NCBI GenBank assembly: GCA_031310005.1
Contig: CM062379.1
Coordinates: forward strand, 2,728,001 to 2,792,000
Direction: 5' to 3'
Source: Dactylellina haptotyla
Taxonomy: Eukaryota > Ascomycota > Orbiliomycetes > Orbiliales > Orbiliaceae
Length of the DNA stretch: 64,000 bases
Of this stretch, positions 38,505 through 50,641 are shown one piece after another. The notes beneath the pieces are model-generated. The model was not told where the DNA came from. It worked only from the letters and a program-made list of their open reading frames with translations, and did no database searches. Numbering within the stretch: the stretch's first letter is position 1; the number at the start of each line of letters is the position of its first letter. The translations under genes and the position numbers were made by a program.

Positions 38505-41500
38505 ATGTCGTCGGGAAAAGAGGGTTGGCACCCTGCAGACCAGCGGGACCAACCACCCTCATCACATCTGCCTCCCGGCCAGGCTCCGCAAGGGAGGCAG
38601 TCACCAGGAGGCATGCACAGATACCCGTAAGTCTCTCATTGCTCGATGCTCTCCCAACTCCGTGCTCTGTATTCTCCGTACGGGCGAGTTTGTGGCCGCT
38701 GCTGACCATTCTATCCGTGAATTTCTCACAGGCCTCCACCTCCCTCACAAGGTACATCCTCCCACCGTCATTCTACGTCCCAGAGCAGTGCGTGATGCAG
38801 CGATTTCTTTTTCTCTTCATTCCCCTTTGAACACGCCTCTTTGATCTATAGCCGTATTGCTTTCACAATAGCGGGGGGAATTGATCACTCGAGGTTGAAA
38901 TGCCTTCTTGGGGGGTAACGGCGGCTAACAGATCCGCAATGTAAACAGGAAATTTTTATCAGGGCCCCCCTCCACCTGCCTCACAAACCGGCCAGCCGCC
39001 ACAATCTCAATCACAGCTCCCTCATCTCCCGAGCCTCTCATCCGGCCAGCCACCATATCCTCTACCTTCGTTACAGGGAGGCCCCCAGCTCTCGCAGCAG
39101 CCTCCACCACATCCACATATGCTAGAACGCTCCCAGCATGAGGGACGCCCGCCGCCGCACAATCAGATCCCACAACTTGCGAGTCCTCCAGTCGCTCTTG
39201 GGCAACCGCAGCCACCACCCGGCCACATGTATCCGGGTCCAAATCCTCCGGGTCTCCAGCAGCAGCAACAGTCTCATCCACCCCCTCACGAGCCGAGGGG
39301 GGGTATGCCTCCATCGATTGGATCTCAACCACTTCCTGGAATGTCGCCTCACCAACTGCAATCCATTGCACAGCTACCTCCCCAAGGTGGACCCCCACCG
39401 CCCCAACCCCACCAAGAGGCGGTTGCTAGCATTGTAAATGCCCAGGCACCCGGCCTGGTGAATGTTCCAATGGGAGCACAATCTCAAATCCCTCCTTCTT
39501 ACCGTCCACTCAATGTCAAGGACGCATTGTCCTATTTGGACCAAGTGAAGGTTCAGTTCGCTGAACATCCTAATGTTTACAACCAGTTCCTGGATATTAT
39601 GAAGGATTTCAAGAGTCAAGCGTATGTGATCCCTATCCAGATTCTATACACGCTTTGCCAATAAAACAGTACATAAGACTTACTGTGCGTCTAAATAATA
39701 GTATCGATACGCCGGGGGTTATTGATCGTGTCTCGACACTTTTCGCAGGTCACCCGAACCTGATCCAGGGATTTAATACATTCCTGCCTCCGGGTTACCG
39801 AATTGAGTGCTCCAGTGATCCGTCGGATCCGCATTCGATTCGCGTTACAACACCTCAGGGAACTACCACTGCAACCGCCGGGCAACCGCCATCTCATGCC
39901 CTCCAAGCTGCGATGGCTCCTGGCGGACAAGGCAACGGGGCCTGGAGAACACAGGACGCTTGGGGAGAGCCGGCTCGGTTCAGGTTTAATGGAGACGAAC
40001 CCGGCCCCCAAGATCAGCCTCCTCGTGAGCAGATCAGGGCTGCTCAGGTGCAAGGCCGTCCAGGCCACCAGATGAACCAGGCCAACCATCTTCAGCAACC
40101 CCAACCACTTCAACCAGGACTCGGCCAGCCATCTGCTGCTGATACAGTGAGCCAGTTGCAGAATGCGGCTGCTGCTACAAATGGGACAGGTCCCTTGGCT
40201 CAAGGGGCCATGCGGCAAGCACCTCCAGCTGGTGCCCTTGGACAGGCAATCCAAAACGGGCCGCTTACACCAGGTGCCGATGTTAAACGTGGGCCTGTGG
40301 AATTTAATCATGCTATAAGCTATGTGAACAAGATCAAGGTAAGAGGATCCAATCCAGCACGCTCCTGCTCAAGACAACAACTGCAAAGATCTGGCTACAA
40401 GACCGGCTAGTCTCGCAGGCCAGCACGCTCTGCCGGCGGTATAAAACCGACTCTTTCTTGTCGTCGACTGTGTTGTTTCTTCTTCCTTCCCCAAACAACT
40501 ACTGCAACGTTCCAGTTATGGAACAGAATCCGGCTAACTTTTTATTCTTCTTGCAGACGAGATTTTCATCTCAACCTGAGATCTACAAGAATTTCCTTGA
40601 GATTCTACAAACATACCAGCGGGAGTCGAAACCTATCCAGGAGGTTTACAGCCAAGTCACGCAACTCTTCAACGCCGCGCCAGACCTTCTTGAAGATTTC
40701 AAACAATTCCTACCGGAAAGTGCGGCTCAAGCGAGGCAGAAACCGGATGAGCACATGCGAGATCTGGTAAGTTTTATTTCCTAGAATGGGGCTTGAGTTG
40801 AAGCTAATAAAGCAAAGAACGGTATTGCTGCTGCTCTACCTGGAGGAAGAGGGCCTCCTCCTCAGGGTCATTTCGCACCACCACTTGCTGCTCCTAAGGA
40901 TACGGGCAAGCGAAAGAGACCGGCACAGCCAGCTCTGTCTAATTCACGAGACGTTGGCATTGCGCCTCTACAGAGCAACCCGTTGCACGATTTGAATACC
41001 GGACCTAGTCCGGGACCTCGTGGGCCTGCAGCGAATAAGGTAGGTTATTCGCGAATCTCTATCTTGTCATCAAATTTTCTTAAAAATTTCTCTTTGGCAA
41101 TGATCACTGACTTTCTCATTTAGCGCCCCAAGATAATGCACAAACCACTTGCTGAGGCGCCAGTTTCTCCTACATTGATCCCAGCGAATCCATCGCCCCT
41201 CATGCCAACCGATCCCGTCGGTGCCTCGAGCGAAGAAATAGCATTCTTCGACCGAGTTAGGAAGTACATTGGGAATAAGCAAACTTATAACGAATTTTTG
41301 AAGATTCTCAATCTTTTCAGCCAGGACTTGATGGATAAATCCCTTTTGGTCTCAACACTTGAAAGCTTCCTGGGTAGCAATCCAGAACTATTCAACTGGA
41401 TCAAACGATTCCTTGGGGTCTCTGAAAAGACTGAGGATAATATCCAAAACACTCTTAAGAAGAGCCAGAAGGTGCGACTTAATGTCTGCAGAGCACTCGG

Positions 41501-43838
41501 CCCAAGTTATCGTCTTCTTCCAAAGCTGGTAAGCCCCAACTTCGCGACAACCAGGTGGCGTGATTTGTTGACCCTAACTCTCTTTCTAGGAAGCAACCAA
41601 ACCTTGCAGTGGCAGGGATGACATGTGTCGTGAAGTGCTGAATGATGAGTGGGCTTCGCATCCCACCTGGGCCAGCGAAGATAGTGGCTTTGTTGGACAC
41701 AAGAAGAATCAATATGAGGAAATGCTCCATCGTGTTGAGGAAGAGAGACACGACTATGATTTCCATATTGAAGCGAATCTTCGAACCATACAACTTCTCG
41801 AGCCTATTGCGCAGAGAATAGCGACTATGGGTCACGAAGAGAAACTCTCCTTCAAGCTTAACCCTGGGCTTGGAGGCCAGAGTCGAACGATCTACCAGCG
41901 CTGCATCAAGAAAGTCTATAGAGAAGAAGGTCTTGAAACAATAAAGCAACTGCACGATCAGCCAGCCTTCGCCGTCCCAATTATTCTTAGGCGGTTAAAG
42001 CAGAAGGACGAAGAATGGAGGTTTGCTCAGAGAGAATGGAACAAGGTTTGGCGTGAACAGACCGCCAAAATCTTCTACAAGTCTCTCGATCACCAAGGCA
42101 ATACGTTCAAGCAAAACGACAAGCGCAATACCACCAACAGGCATTTCATTAGCGAAATCGACGCCCTGTACAAGACCGCCGATGCTAGCGCTGGAGACAA
42201 GCCGCATCATCTCAAGTTTACCTTCCCTGATCTTGATGTTTTGTCGGATATCTGCCGTTTGCTTTCTACGCAACTTGACAAGGAAGGAGCTTACTCGCAC
42301 TCTGAACGCCAGAAAATTGCAGCCTTCATTCGGAATTTTATTCCGACATTTTTTGGCTTGGGCAAGGAAGATGTTGAGAGTGCAATGGGTAACATTTCGC
42401 GCAAGTCGCCAGATGAAGACGTCGACATGGACCAGACAGATTCACCTTCTGGCAGAAATACGCGAAAGACCAAGGAGTCTACATTGCTCCAAGATGTTTT
42501 GAAACGATCCAGGGGTGGAAAGTCGTACAAGGCCGATGGTGCCACTAGCAGAGGCTCTACCCCAGAACTTTCCAACGAAGATGACCTTATGGAGGTTGAT
42601 CAACTAGAGTCGGAACCAATGCCCCCGAATGCCCCCGCAACGTGGATAAATCCCGTCGGACCATCCCGTCAGACTAATGGTGTTGACGCTTTGACTTCCG
42701 CGGCAGGCGTTGATGCTCGTGACATTGTCGTTTCCGAACTTAAGGAAAGAAATGCATACAACCTCTTTGCGAATAGCACGATCTACTGTTTCGTCAGGCT
42801 CTTGCAACTTGTCTACCAGCGTTTGCTTGACGTCAAGAACTGCGAGGCTGAAGCCAAGGCAACCCTTGTACGCCGAAAGAACAATGTAACCGCTCGCAAA
42901 CTTGGATTAATCCCCCAAATGTACGATGACTTTTTCAATGTTGCCGACGACGCCAATTATTATCAACAGGTCCTTGAACACTGCGAGAGACTCATTTTGG
43001 GTAATATCGATTCTAATGTATTCGAGGATGGCATGCGTTCGGTCTACATTCAGAAGGGGTGGCAGTTGTACACGATTGATAAGCACATCGCGACACTCAA
43101 CAAGACAATCCAGACGTTTGTTAGTGATAGCAGAGATAACAGCGGTGAGATCTTGAAGTTGTTCGATCGTGATCGGGCGGAAGAGAAGACAAACTTCCAA
43201 CTACAAATGTCTTACCGACGTGATGTTGAGGTTTACATTGGCAGGGAAGAGCCAACGTACAGAATTGAATGGGTATGTTTTCATCATATGATAACGCGAT
43301 TAAACAAGGCTTTGCTAATACGAAAATGACGCAGAACACTGATTCCAAGGACGTCGCAATCCAACTACTCTTCCGCGTCGATCCCACCCACACCGCCAAG
43401 CTGACCAAGGATGAGAAGTGGTCGTACTACGTCGACGCGTTCATAATGGCACAACCGACGGAAGGCGTAGAAGCCCCGAAACGACCACCTTTCTTGGTCC
43501 GCAATCTCCCTGCGAACGATGTCATCGATTCGTTCACTTCGCGAGATTGCGAGCTTGGTGGAAACTACAGTTATAAGAAGCCTATACTCCAAGAAGGACT
43601 CGAGTTAAAGATCTGCGTGAACACTTATAAGCTGTACTTTACGCCGAACTCCACCGACGCTATGATTCTGAGCGGCGAGCAAAGAGCTAAGAACTCTGAG
43701 GCGGAGAAACGCGCGAGGAATCGGCGGAAGAAGTTTTTTGAGAGCGAGTTTGTCAATAATCCCAAGAGGTTGAAGGATGCTGCTCCGGAGAACCGGGTGC
43801 TGGGATTCGATGGACAGGAAGGGCTGTGGAAGCCGTAA
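38505..43838 (+). CDS. SIN3: Transcriptional corepressor Sin3
   Basis: Nine exons: 38505-38626, 38732-38751, 38949-39621, 39702-40338, 40557-40766, 40818-41039, 41124-41528, 41590-43272 and 43335-43838 (4476 nt, 1491 aa). Sin3 scaffolds the Rpd3-type histone deacetylase complex. A Pro/Gln-rich N-terminus leads to three paired amphipathic helix domains: PAH1 near 232-300 ([17 protein letters not shown]), PAH2 near 471-540 ([14 protein letters not shown]) and PAH3 near 668-730 ([10 protein letters not shown]). The HDAC-interacting region follows from about residue 750 ([18 protein letters not shown]), then the Sin3 C-terminal domain. The second exon is a 20-nt microexon with a second in-phase donor 36 nt downstream. 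The start is the first ATG in frame, [10 protein letters not shown]. It is tandem with CKS1. Confidence 0.95.
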
Positions 43839-44591
43839 AAGAAAGAAAAGTTGATTGTTTGGTACTGTTTTTGTGGGGAGGGTTTTCAGGGCATGGAAGA
43901 GGAAGATATTTGGGGTTGATGGTATATTATATAGACTATGGGTGGGTTTTCCATGTGTGCTCTGGCTGGGTTCGACTACCTTATTGCTCTGCCGCATTTT
44001 TATTATTCTTTATTTGCTGTTCTGTCTTTATATGTAAAAAAAGACGGCGTGCGGTTCTTTTTTTCGTTTTCAATTTTCAATTTTCATGTTCCTTTTAATG
44101 AATATATGGATTCGAGCGCAACTTTTTTCTTCTTCTATCTTCTTTTATGTTGTTAGGGTTTCTCCTCCATACCCTCCTCTTCTCTTGTCGTCTAATATGG
44201 TACTTCTGGTATGAATGAGGGACGGAGCGGTCGTTTTTCTTCCCATCTATGTCGATACTCGCAAAAAAGAATTAAAGGTGGTTCATCATATGGTTTTATT
44301 AAGATATATAAGTAGCCCTGGTCGTAGCAAGAAACGTCAGGAAATAAGTAGAGTTAAATGGACACCAAAGCCCCTGGGTGTAGAACAAGGTGATCCTGAT
44401 CCACCAAAATGCGCAAGGGTTACAATTGATGTAGTACAAGACCAGCTAGCACTATATAAACAAAAAATACTCAGGAAAAAAAGGCGCATTTGGTGAGTCT
44501 CGTCCCAGACGAATTCGAACCGAGCGCCCACAGAGCAACAACAGAAGAAGAATAAAAACGCAAGATAAGACGTAACGATCTATACTTTATC
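43839..44591. other. Convergent intergenic region downstream of SIN3
   Basis: T-rich 3' flank of SIN3 facing the stop of the secreted-protein gene. A 93-codon open frame at 44215-44496 (+) lacks any recognised feature and is not called. Confidence 0.5.
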
Positions 44592-46004
44592 TCACGACGT
44601 GGGAAGAGACATGCAAGTCCGTGTGTAAATTCCCGGTGGTTTATACGGTGTCTCCCCGCCATCTGGGCAATTATATAGCACCCCGGGATCGACGTTAGGC
44701 ATCGGCAGTTTAGGTTCAGGCACGGGCTTGGGACGTGCATCCTTACATGTATTACCTTTATTCAACCAAGCGGATATCGGGTCTTTGAAGAGTAGGACGC
44801 ATTTTAACGCATCACAATATGCATCGAATTTTTTGGTTCTCGTCATTGTACGCGTTGGTTTCATTGGTTATTGATGATATCTGGTTGTTTCGCTGGATGT
44901 TGCAGAATAAACCGTTATTTGCAATTTTGCTTTGGTAGATTTGGTCTGTGTAGTCTGGGATCGGGGAAGGGTCCATTACGGCGAACGCGGCGTCGTTATG
45001 GGCGATACTTCGGTCGATGCAGCCAAAGTACGAGTAGTGGTATGGTTTTGGGGACTTTGATAGCAATGAGAAGGCTTCGTTAGATGGCACCAATAGTGAT
45101 AATTGACCTCTCGTGCAGTTGGCTTTGATAACATATTCGGGCGGCTGGCCGTTGATACCTTGCGCGATCGGTTCCATCAATGCTGGGTCCCAGTTTTTTG
45201 GTACTCTCGGCCATAGGCGCCAGTTTGGATCACTAATCCCAGAAAACGGATTCAAGTTAATAATACTATCGGCTATAAAGAGTGGCCCGAAACTCCACAT
45301 CGAGAGAAGGTAGCTATGGATCTAGACGTGCGAAATCAGGAACTAGTTTACTTACCCGTCTGTTAAAGGTTCAAACAACATCCTTTGGTCCGCGCGCGAT
45401 CCATCACAAGCTTCTACAGTATTATACCCGAAGACTTGAAACCCCCAAGCTGTGTACCCGTTTACTAATGGAAATTCAAACCCATTACGGGATTTCGAAT
45501 ATTGTGAAGAAATACAACGGCCCGTTACGGCATTTTGAAGTAACCCCAAGTAAACCAATCTATTCGGCTCCACGGCGTCAAACGATCTGGAATTCTTATT
45601 CCCAACCATCCCTACGGGTGTCCATTTCTGAAGCGGGTCACCGTCGTTACATATTTCCATGGTAGCATAGTCCCATGTCTGATTCCAGTGCGGGTCTTTG
45701 AGGCAGTACTTCTTGCCGCCCGGTATGAGCGTGTTCAGATAGGATACTAATTTAATACAAGGCGAAACGATTTTTCACGCCTCTACGTATCAGCCGACAG
45801 TACCAATATCGCAGATATTAACAACTGATAAATTGAAGACTCACTCGAGATATTTGATGTGTTCAAAGGTACCCACTGAATCTGAAGATAACTTTCCCAA
45901 GTGATAGTTGGGCCTTGCCCTTGGCGGGGGTTTAAAACGGCCGCGGCATGCACAGAGGGCAGAAAAATGACGAATGCAATGTAGATGAGCTCCATCGCTA
46001 GCAT
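44592..46004 (-). CDS. Secreted Cys-rich protein A (possible beta-trefoil-like region), frameshifted
   Basis: I do not recognise a named family. Exons 46004-45845, 45746-45356 and 45313-44592. The N-terminus (MLAMELIYIAFVIFLPSVHA, or from the second Met) is a clear signal peptide. A Cys-containing segment follows with KYCLKDP...ICNDGDPLQKW and a later GRCIS...ACDGSRADQR. This pattern recalls the C/QxW motifs of ricin-B-type trefoil domains, but only weakly. A second domain around FGCIDRS and a Pro-rich tail (KPVPEPKLPMP) complete it. The exons sum to 1273 nt, one base too many. The frame breaks at a six-base A run on the coding strand (44829-44834), after which the other frame continues sensibly to the stop at 44592. 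Protein B upstream is a homologue with the same intron positions. The last intron (42 bp) is unusually short. Confidence 0.7.
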
Positions 46005-46705
46005 GTTTATTTATTATGTAGGTAACTCCTTTACCTAGTATTTATAAATAGATATTATTGGCTGAAAAGTGTACAGTAGGATATTTCATATCGGAACTAG
46101 ATCGGGGTGGAAAGCTTCGAAAGAAATCTAAATTTAAAGGATAGAAGTATTAACTTATATATATACAAACATGAGGGGTAGCTAAAGAGCTATAGCTGTT
46201 ATTGACGTGGGCGAGCCGAACACATTGAAGCCGGTGTGGTATGTTAAACGGCTTGGGTAGTGTTTTAGGGACATGTTAACAAGGGTATCATCGTTTCGAA
46301 AATGTGGGATGTACATGTTGGAGTTGGTGGTTGTTTTTCGAATAATCATATGATTATTTCCCCTGGGGCCAACAACAATATTAGTTGATACGTTCGAAGG
46401 CTGTTATTATGGGGATTAACGAATGATTTTCCTAGAAAAGATTTACAGAGATCTTCTCAATACAGGCGCAGCGGCTAATACATTTAAATGTAAACCTCTG
46501 GGGACAGGAGGTTTTCAATTTCTAATCTAGGGCCAGGGTAGAATTCTAGAACGGATCCGCGGATAGTAGTGAAGCAAAAACATAATCCACTAGGTCGGTC
46601 TCATTGTAAAATTAAAAGCCAAATACAAATCAAACACAAATCAAATAGAATGAAGAGAAAGGCTCTGTAACTTCCTATATAACAATAACTAATAATACAA
46701 TTTTA
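46005..46705. other. AT-rich spacer between the two secreted-protein genes
   Basis: About 700 bp of AT-rich DNA containing the gene A promoter side and the gene B 3' flank. I see no coding signal. Confidence 0.5.
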
Positions 46706-47926
46706 TTACTCTGGTATCATTACTGAAACATATTCGCAACCCGGTGCCTGAGCTGGTGGCTCTTCAACAGGAACGGGTGCTGGCGGCATCTCCTCAGGAA
46801 CTCCGTTGCAATCAATTTTCGGTCCAAGCCATACTTTAACAAACGCAGGTGCCGAAGGTATATGACATAATCTCCAACGGAGTAACAGGGAATTTGCGGC
46901 CTCCCAGTCCTTTCTTTTATTCCTCAAGTCGATATTCGCATCCCGGCACTTGCTTATATCCGCCTCAACTGCGGCGACGGCTTCCTCCCAAACAGGCCCG
47001 TCAACTCTCCCATAGTAATTATTGGCATCATCCTGGTGTACGTACGTGCACCCAAAGACCGCTCGAGTCTCTTCGGGAATTGGAACGTAGGGCACCAGAA
47101 GAGTTTCTACAGGGGAGTCCTCGCGATCGCACATGCTATCCTGACCTACGATTCCAGATTTCGATAGTGCGCGAGGAACTAGACGCCCGATTCTATATTT
47201 GTAAATGTAAGTAAAAGCCTAATGACTAACGAGGAGATATCTAGATGTGGGAGCCTTGGAGGATAGCACTAACCTATGTTTCGTATTGTCTAAATCTATA
47301 TTCAAAGCCATTGAAAAACTCTTGTCAACTTTATCGTAAGCCCTATCTCCGCAATCTACAATTTTTAGGAATCCCAGAGCGTGATCTACAATTTTTGGGA
47401 ATCCCGGACCGCGGGACTCTTCTGTGATATTCGTTGGGTTCGTTATTTCCGGCCTGATGCACTGGTTGGTGCGAACGCTGTTGACCCACCACACGTTCAC
47501 CCTGACGGTGTCCCTGACATTACGACGGTTTTGCCAGCTCAGCTGCCATTCTATATTCCACTTTTGAGAAATATCGTTCGGGTTGCACTCTTCGAGTTGG
47601 ACATATTCCTGGGCGGGTGATGAATCTTTCAGGCAGTACATCTTGTTATCCTTTTTGAAAGAAACTAGATTTAGTGGTTAAAAAGTTAACAAGCCCGATA
47701 TCTTCAATAGGTGTAGCAAATTTTAATTTTTTTCAAGATATAATGATAACATACTTGTCGCGTTTAGATACCTCCCATTTTTATAGGTTGCGTCCCCTTC
47801 GGGACTGTCCAAAACTACCAATGTGGTGACTACAGTTTGGTCATTGGGCCCGAATTCTGTCTCAGCGCAGACCCGGATGTCGAGGAAAGAGATCGAAAAG
47901 AGGAAGAATATGAATACGGCCAGCAT
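46706..47926 (-). CDS. Secreted Cys-rich protein B (paralogue of protein A)
   Basis: Exons 47926-47755, 47664-47274 and 47192-46706 give 1050 nt and 349 aa. The start at 47926 gives the signal peptide MLAVFIFFLFSISFLDIRVC; an upstream in-frame ATG at 47956 would put MCNYKETPNN before it. MYCLKDSSP...EECNPNDISQKW aligns with KYCLKDP...ICNDGDPLQKW of protein A. VFGCTYVHQDD, a charged helical region and a Pro-rich tail (PPAPVPVEEPPAQ) also correspond. The middle exon is exactly 391 nt in both genes, with identical phases. The last acceptor (AATATAG, exon from 47192) was chosen to bypass an in-frame TAG reached by a nearer acceptor; if the nearer one is used the protein is truncated. Function is unknown; a secreted lectin-like or effector-like role is speculation. 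Confidence 0.68.
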
Positions 47927-48842
47927 ATTGTTCGGCGTTTCCTTGTAATTACACACTTTGTGTGAAACGGAGAGTTCGATTGTAAATACGTCTGAGAATT
48001 AGATCCATCAAATAATATCCGACTCTACCGCATGAGAATAGGATTGATTAAAGGTGTTTGAAAACGGCGGCATGAAATACGTCTGGTAGTTTATATATTT
48101 TTCACATCTATCAAAGAGGTAGAGAGGGTCACTGGTATTGTTAGGACTGGCCAGGCGGTCTCGAAATTACATTCACTCATATTTGGTGTTGGTTAGCAAT
48201 AGTTTGGTTCCAATTACCCCTCTGTAGAAACACAGCCTCTAAAAATGATAGTTGTGATTCAAAATATAAGGGCCTGTGGCACGGATTAATAGTATTTCAT
48301 TTCCCCAATATAACAAGCTCAGGAATAGCACAGGGCAGCTGAAACCCGTTGGAGGTTTGTGACTTTGAAGTGTTGCTGTTGGATTTTCGACTGAGACTCT
48401 GATACTACGACTGACTTCCTGATACTCTGTATAGCAAACTGGTCATCTGAATATTTCAATAGAACGCGCATCACCCTCTGCTTCCGTTTCGCAATGCAGA
48501 ACATGAGAAATAGCCTCTCTTATGCTCATATTTGTATCTGGCGTGAATCAGCCAAATTGCTCGCAGAATATAAAGTCAGTTGTGTTGTGCTCACGTGACC
48601 GATATAAAATTCTCGAAACGGACTATCGCCAAATTCGAGATCACACCGACGCCGACAATCGCTCCAACAGTCTGCCCAATTCCCTCGAAGCGGCCAGCCA
48701 CCCCACTTCGCTCCTTCATATGATGCCTCTCGCACCATCACGGTAACCCTAAAACCACCACATCCGACATCTACCGTCACCGAACACCGTCGGACATCAG
48801 AGAACCGATCCTCCAACTCCATCAGAACACTCCCAACCAAAG
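47927..48842. promoter_or_regulatory. Divergent promoter region, secreted protein B / MRP10
   Basis: The 0.9 kb between the start codons. It is AT-rich towards gene B and C-rich in the 200 bp before MRP10, consistent with promoters for both. No coding signal is visible. Confidence 0.55.
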
Positions 48843-49218
48843 ATGTCTGGATCCGCTGCCAAAAACTTCCGTCTCCCACCCCTCCCTCGCTTCCGTGTCA
48901 AATCGACAAACAAGCAACAGGTCCACCCGTGCAACATGGTCATGACATCTGTTCTCGGTTGCTGGGCGTCACAAGGTCATGCCGCGAAGGGGTGCGAGCA
49001 GTTCGAGCAGGCGCTGAGAACGTGTATGGATACTTCTGTACGTTTCCTCTTCTCTTTAACATTAAATAATGTAGATTTGGAGCATAGGGAAAAAACTTGG
49101 TACTAACAGCTATTCCTTCGAACTACAGAAATTCCAACAACAAAAGAAGAGTACGCTCAACTACCACATGTCGAGGTTATACCCAAAGATTGCTGGGCCG
49201 CAGAAACCGCACGCTTGA
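48843..49218 (+). CDS. MRP10: Mitochondrial small-subunit ribosomal protein Mrp10 (mS37, CHCH)
   Basis: Exons 48843-49037 and 49129-49218 give 285 nt and 94 aa. The protein is a small-subunit component of the mitochondrial ribosome. It carries a twin CX9C motif (C30/C40 and C51/C61, in CNMVMTSVLGC and CEQFEQALRTC), the signature of CHCH proteins folded by Mia40 or imported by related routes. The second exon gives the conserved STLNYHMSRLYPKI tail. The length fits the family. The intron has a perfect TACTAAC branch site. Confidence 0.93.
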
Positions 49219-49749
49219 TGGCACAGTTTTTTGGCAATTTGGAACGGCTAGAGTGTGCTGTTTGTACATATATGATTTGTCACGTTTATGGTACGATATT
49301 TGGAGTCGACATTTTCTTTTACTGTATATACCTTTTTTTAGACCAATATATCCATCCACTAGACAGTCACACCTAGTTTCATACCGGATGGTGAAATGCG
49401 AGTTTAAGGATATTTACTCTCTTATGTCGGTGTTTATTCCGAATTGAGAGTTTTGATAGTAGAGACAGGCTGCGGCATCCCGATATTCTGTACATATCGT
49501 ACACTTATACCAACACTTTCCCAAACAAAAATTTCATACCAAAAAAAACGAACTCGACAGGACGACCGGGAAATGCTCTATAAAAAGATTAAAAGACAAG
49601 ATCGAAAAGAGAGTGAGAGTATGAGAGAAAAAATGCCGTAAAAATAAAATAAACAAAAAAAAAGCCTAACATATTACCCAATAAACCAAAAGCTCCCAGA
49701 AAAATAACTTTGTTCGCACATAGGTATACTCGTACTTCATAAATATCCT
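49219..49749. other. Convergent intergenic region MRP10 / RIB3
   Basis: A 531-bp A/T-rich interval between facing stop codons, presumably 3' UTRs. No coding signal is visible. Confidence 0.55.
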
Positions 49750-50641
49750 CTACTCAACCAACTTGCCCTCCTTCACCTCGACATACTCGACCAGATCCTC
49801 AATTGTGCAAACTTTAATGCCCCACCTCCTCGCAAAGGCAATACAATCGTCCCTCCGGGCCATCAACCCATCCTCCTCCCTTACAATTTCGCAGATAACT
49901 CCTACTTCCTCTTTACCCGTCAACCTGCACAGCTCCGTCGCAGCCTCGGTATGGCCTGTACGGACTCTTACGCCACCGCGTCGACTCCGCAGGGGGATCA
50001 CGTGTCCCGGCCGCTTGAAGTCCGAAGGTTTCGAGGTCGGGTCTGCGAGTTTGCGGGCTGTGAGGGCGCGGTCGTGGGCCGAGATGCCCGTTGTGGTGCC
50101 GTGGGCAAAGTCGACGGAGACGGTGTACGCTGTCAGCAGGTCGTCCTGGTTCTGCGGGACCATCTGGGGTAGGTCGAGGCGTTTGGTGCGTTCTGGAGTC
50201 ATGGGGAGGCAGACATAGCCGCTGTATAATTTTTTGAAAAAAATTAAATTGTTAGTCATAGTTTAGGATATAGCCGGATGTGGAGGGGCCGCGGACAGGG
50301 TGGGCGGTGAGGGACCGGAGCGGGAGGTGAAGGAGTACCTGGTGTGCCTGACCAAGAAGGCCATTTTTTCTGTCGTACAGTCCTCCGCGGCGATGATGAG
50401 GTCGCCTTCATTTTCTCGGTCCGTGGAGTCGAGAACTATCAGGAATTCGCCTCGCTCTGCGGTTGTCCTCGGGTTAGCATGTGCTTCGTTAGACGGCGTG
50501 GAAGCGAGGGAGGAGCATACTGAAAGCTGCCAGCGAGTCTTCGATGGAGTCGAACAGGTGCTCGGTGTGCCCGCCGTTGGATCCGTTCGTCTCGTGGGTC
50601 CCGTTTGTAGCAGTAGTGGTAGTGGCCATTGTTGCCGGCAT
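49750..50641 (-). CDS. RIB3: 3,4-dihydroxy-2-butanone 4-phosphate synthase (riboflavin synthesis)
   Basis: Exons 50641-50521, 50456-50339 and 50221-49750 give 711 nt and 236 aa. The enzyme converts ribulose 5-phosphate to 3,4-dihydroxy-2-butanone 4-phosphate plus formate, the four-carbon precursor of riboflavin. Diagnostic motifs are DRENEGD at residues 53-59 (Mg2+ and substrate acidic cluster), [24 protein letters not shown] and [15 protein letters not shown] Thr/Asn-rich N-terminal stretch precedes the domain. The start could be 50641 ([10 protein letters not shown]) or 50629 (MATTTT); an in-frame ATG at 50707 would add 22 residues. Intron 2 has a GACTAAC branch site and a T-rich acceptor. 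Confidence 0.95.

Noticed and set aside
37985-38830. 281-codon open frame running into the start of SIN3
   Set aside because: It is driven by the pyrimidine-rich promoter and conflicts with the SIN3 exon frame.
44215-44496. 93-codon open frame downstream of SIN3
   Set aside because: AT-rich 3' flank with no start context, homologue or splice support.
44500-44530. GAATTCGAACC resembling a reverse-strand tRNA T-arm
   Set aside because: No cloverleaf can be folded around it.
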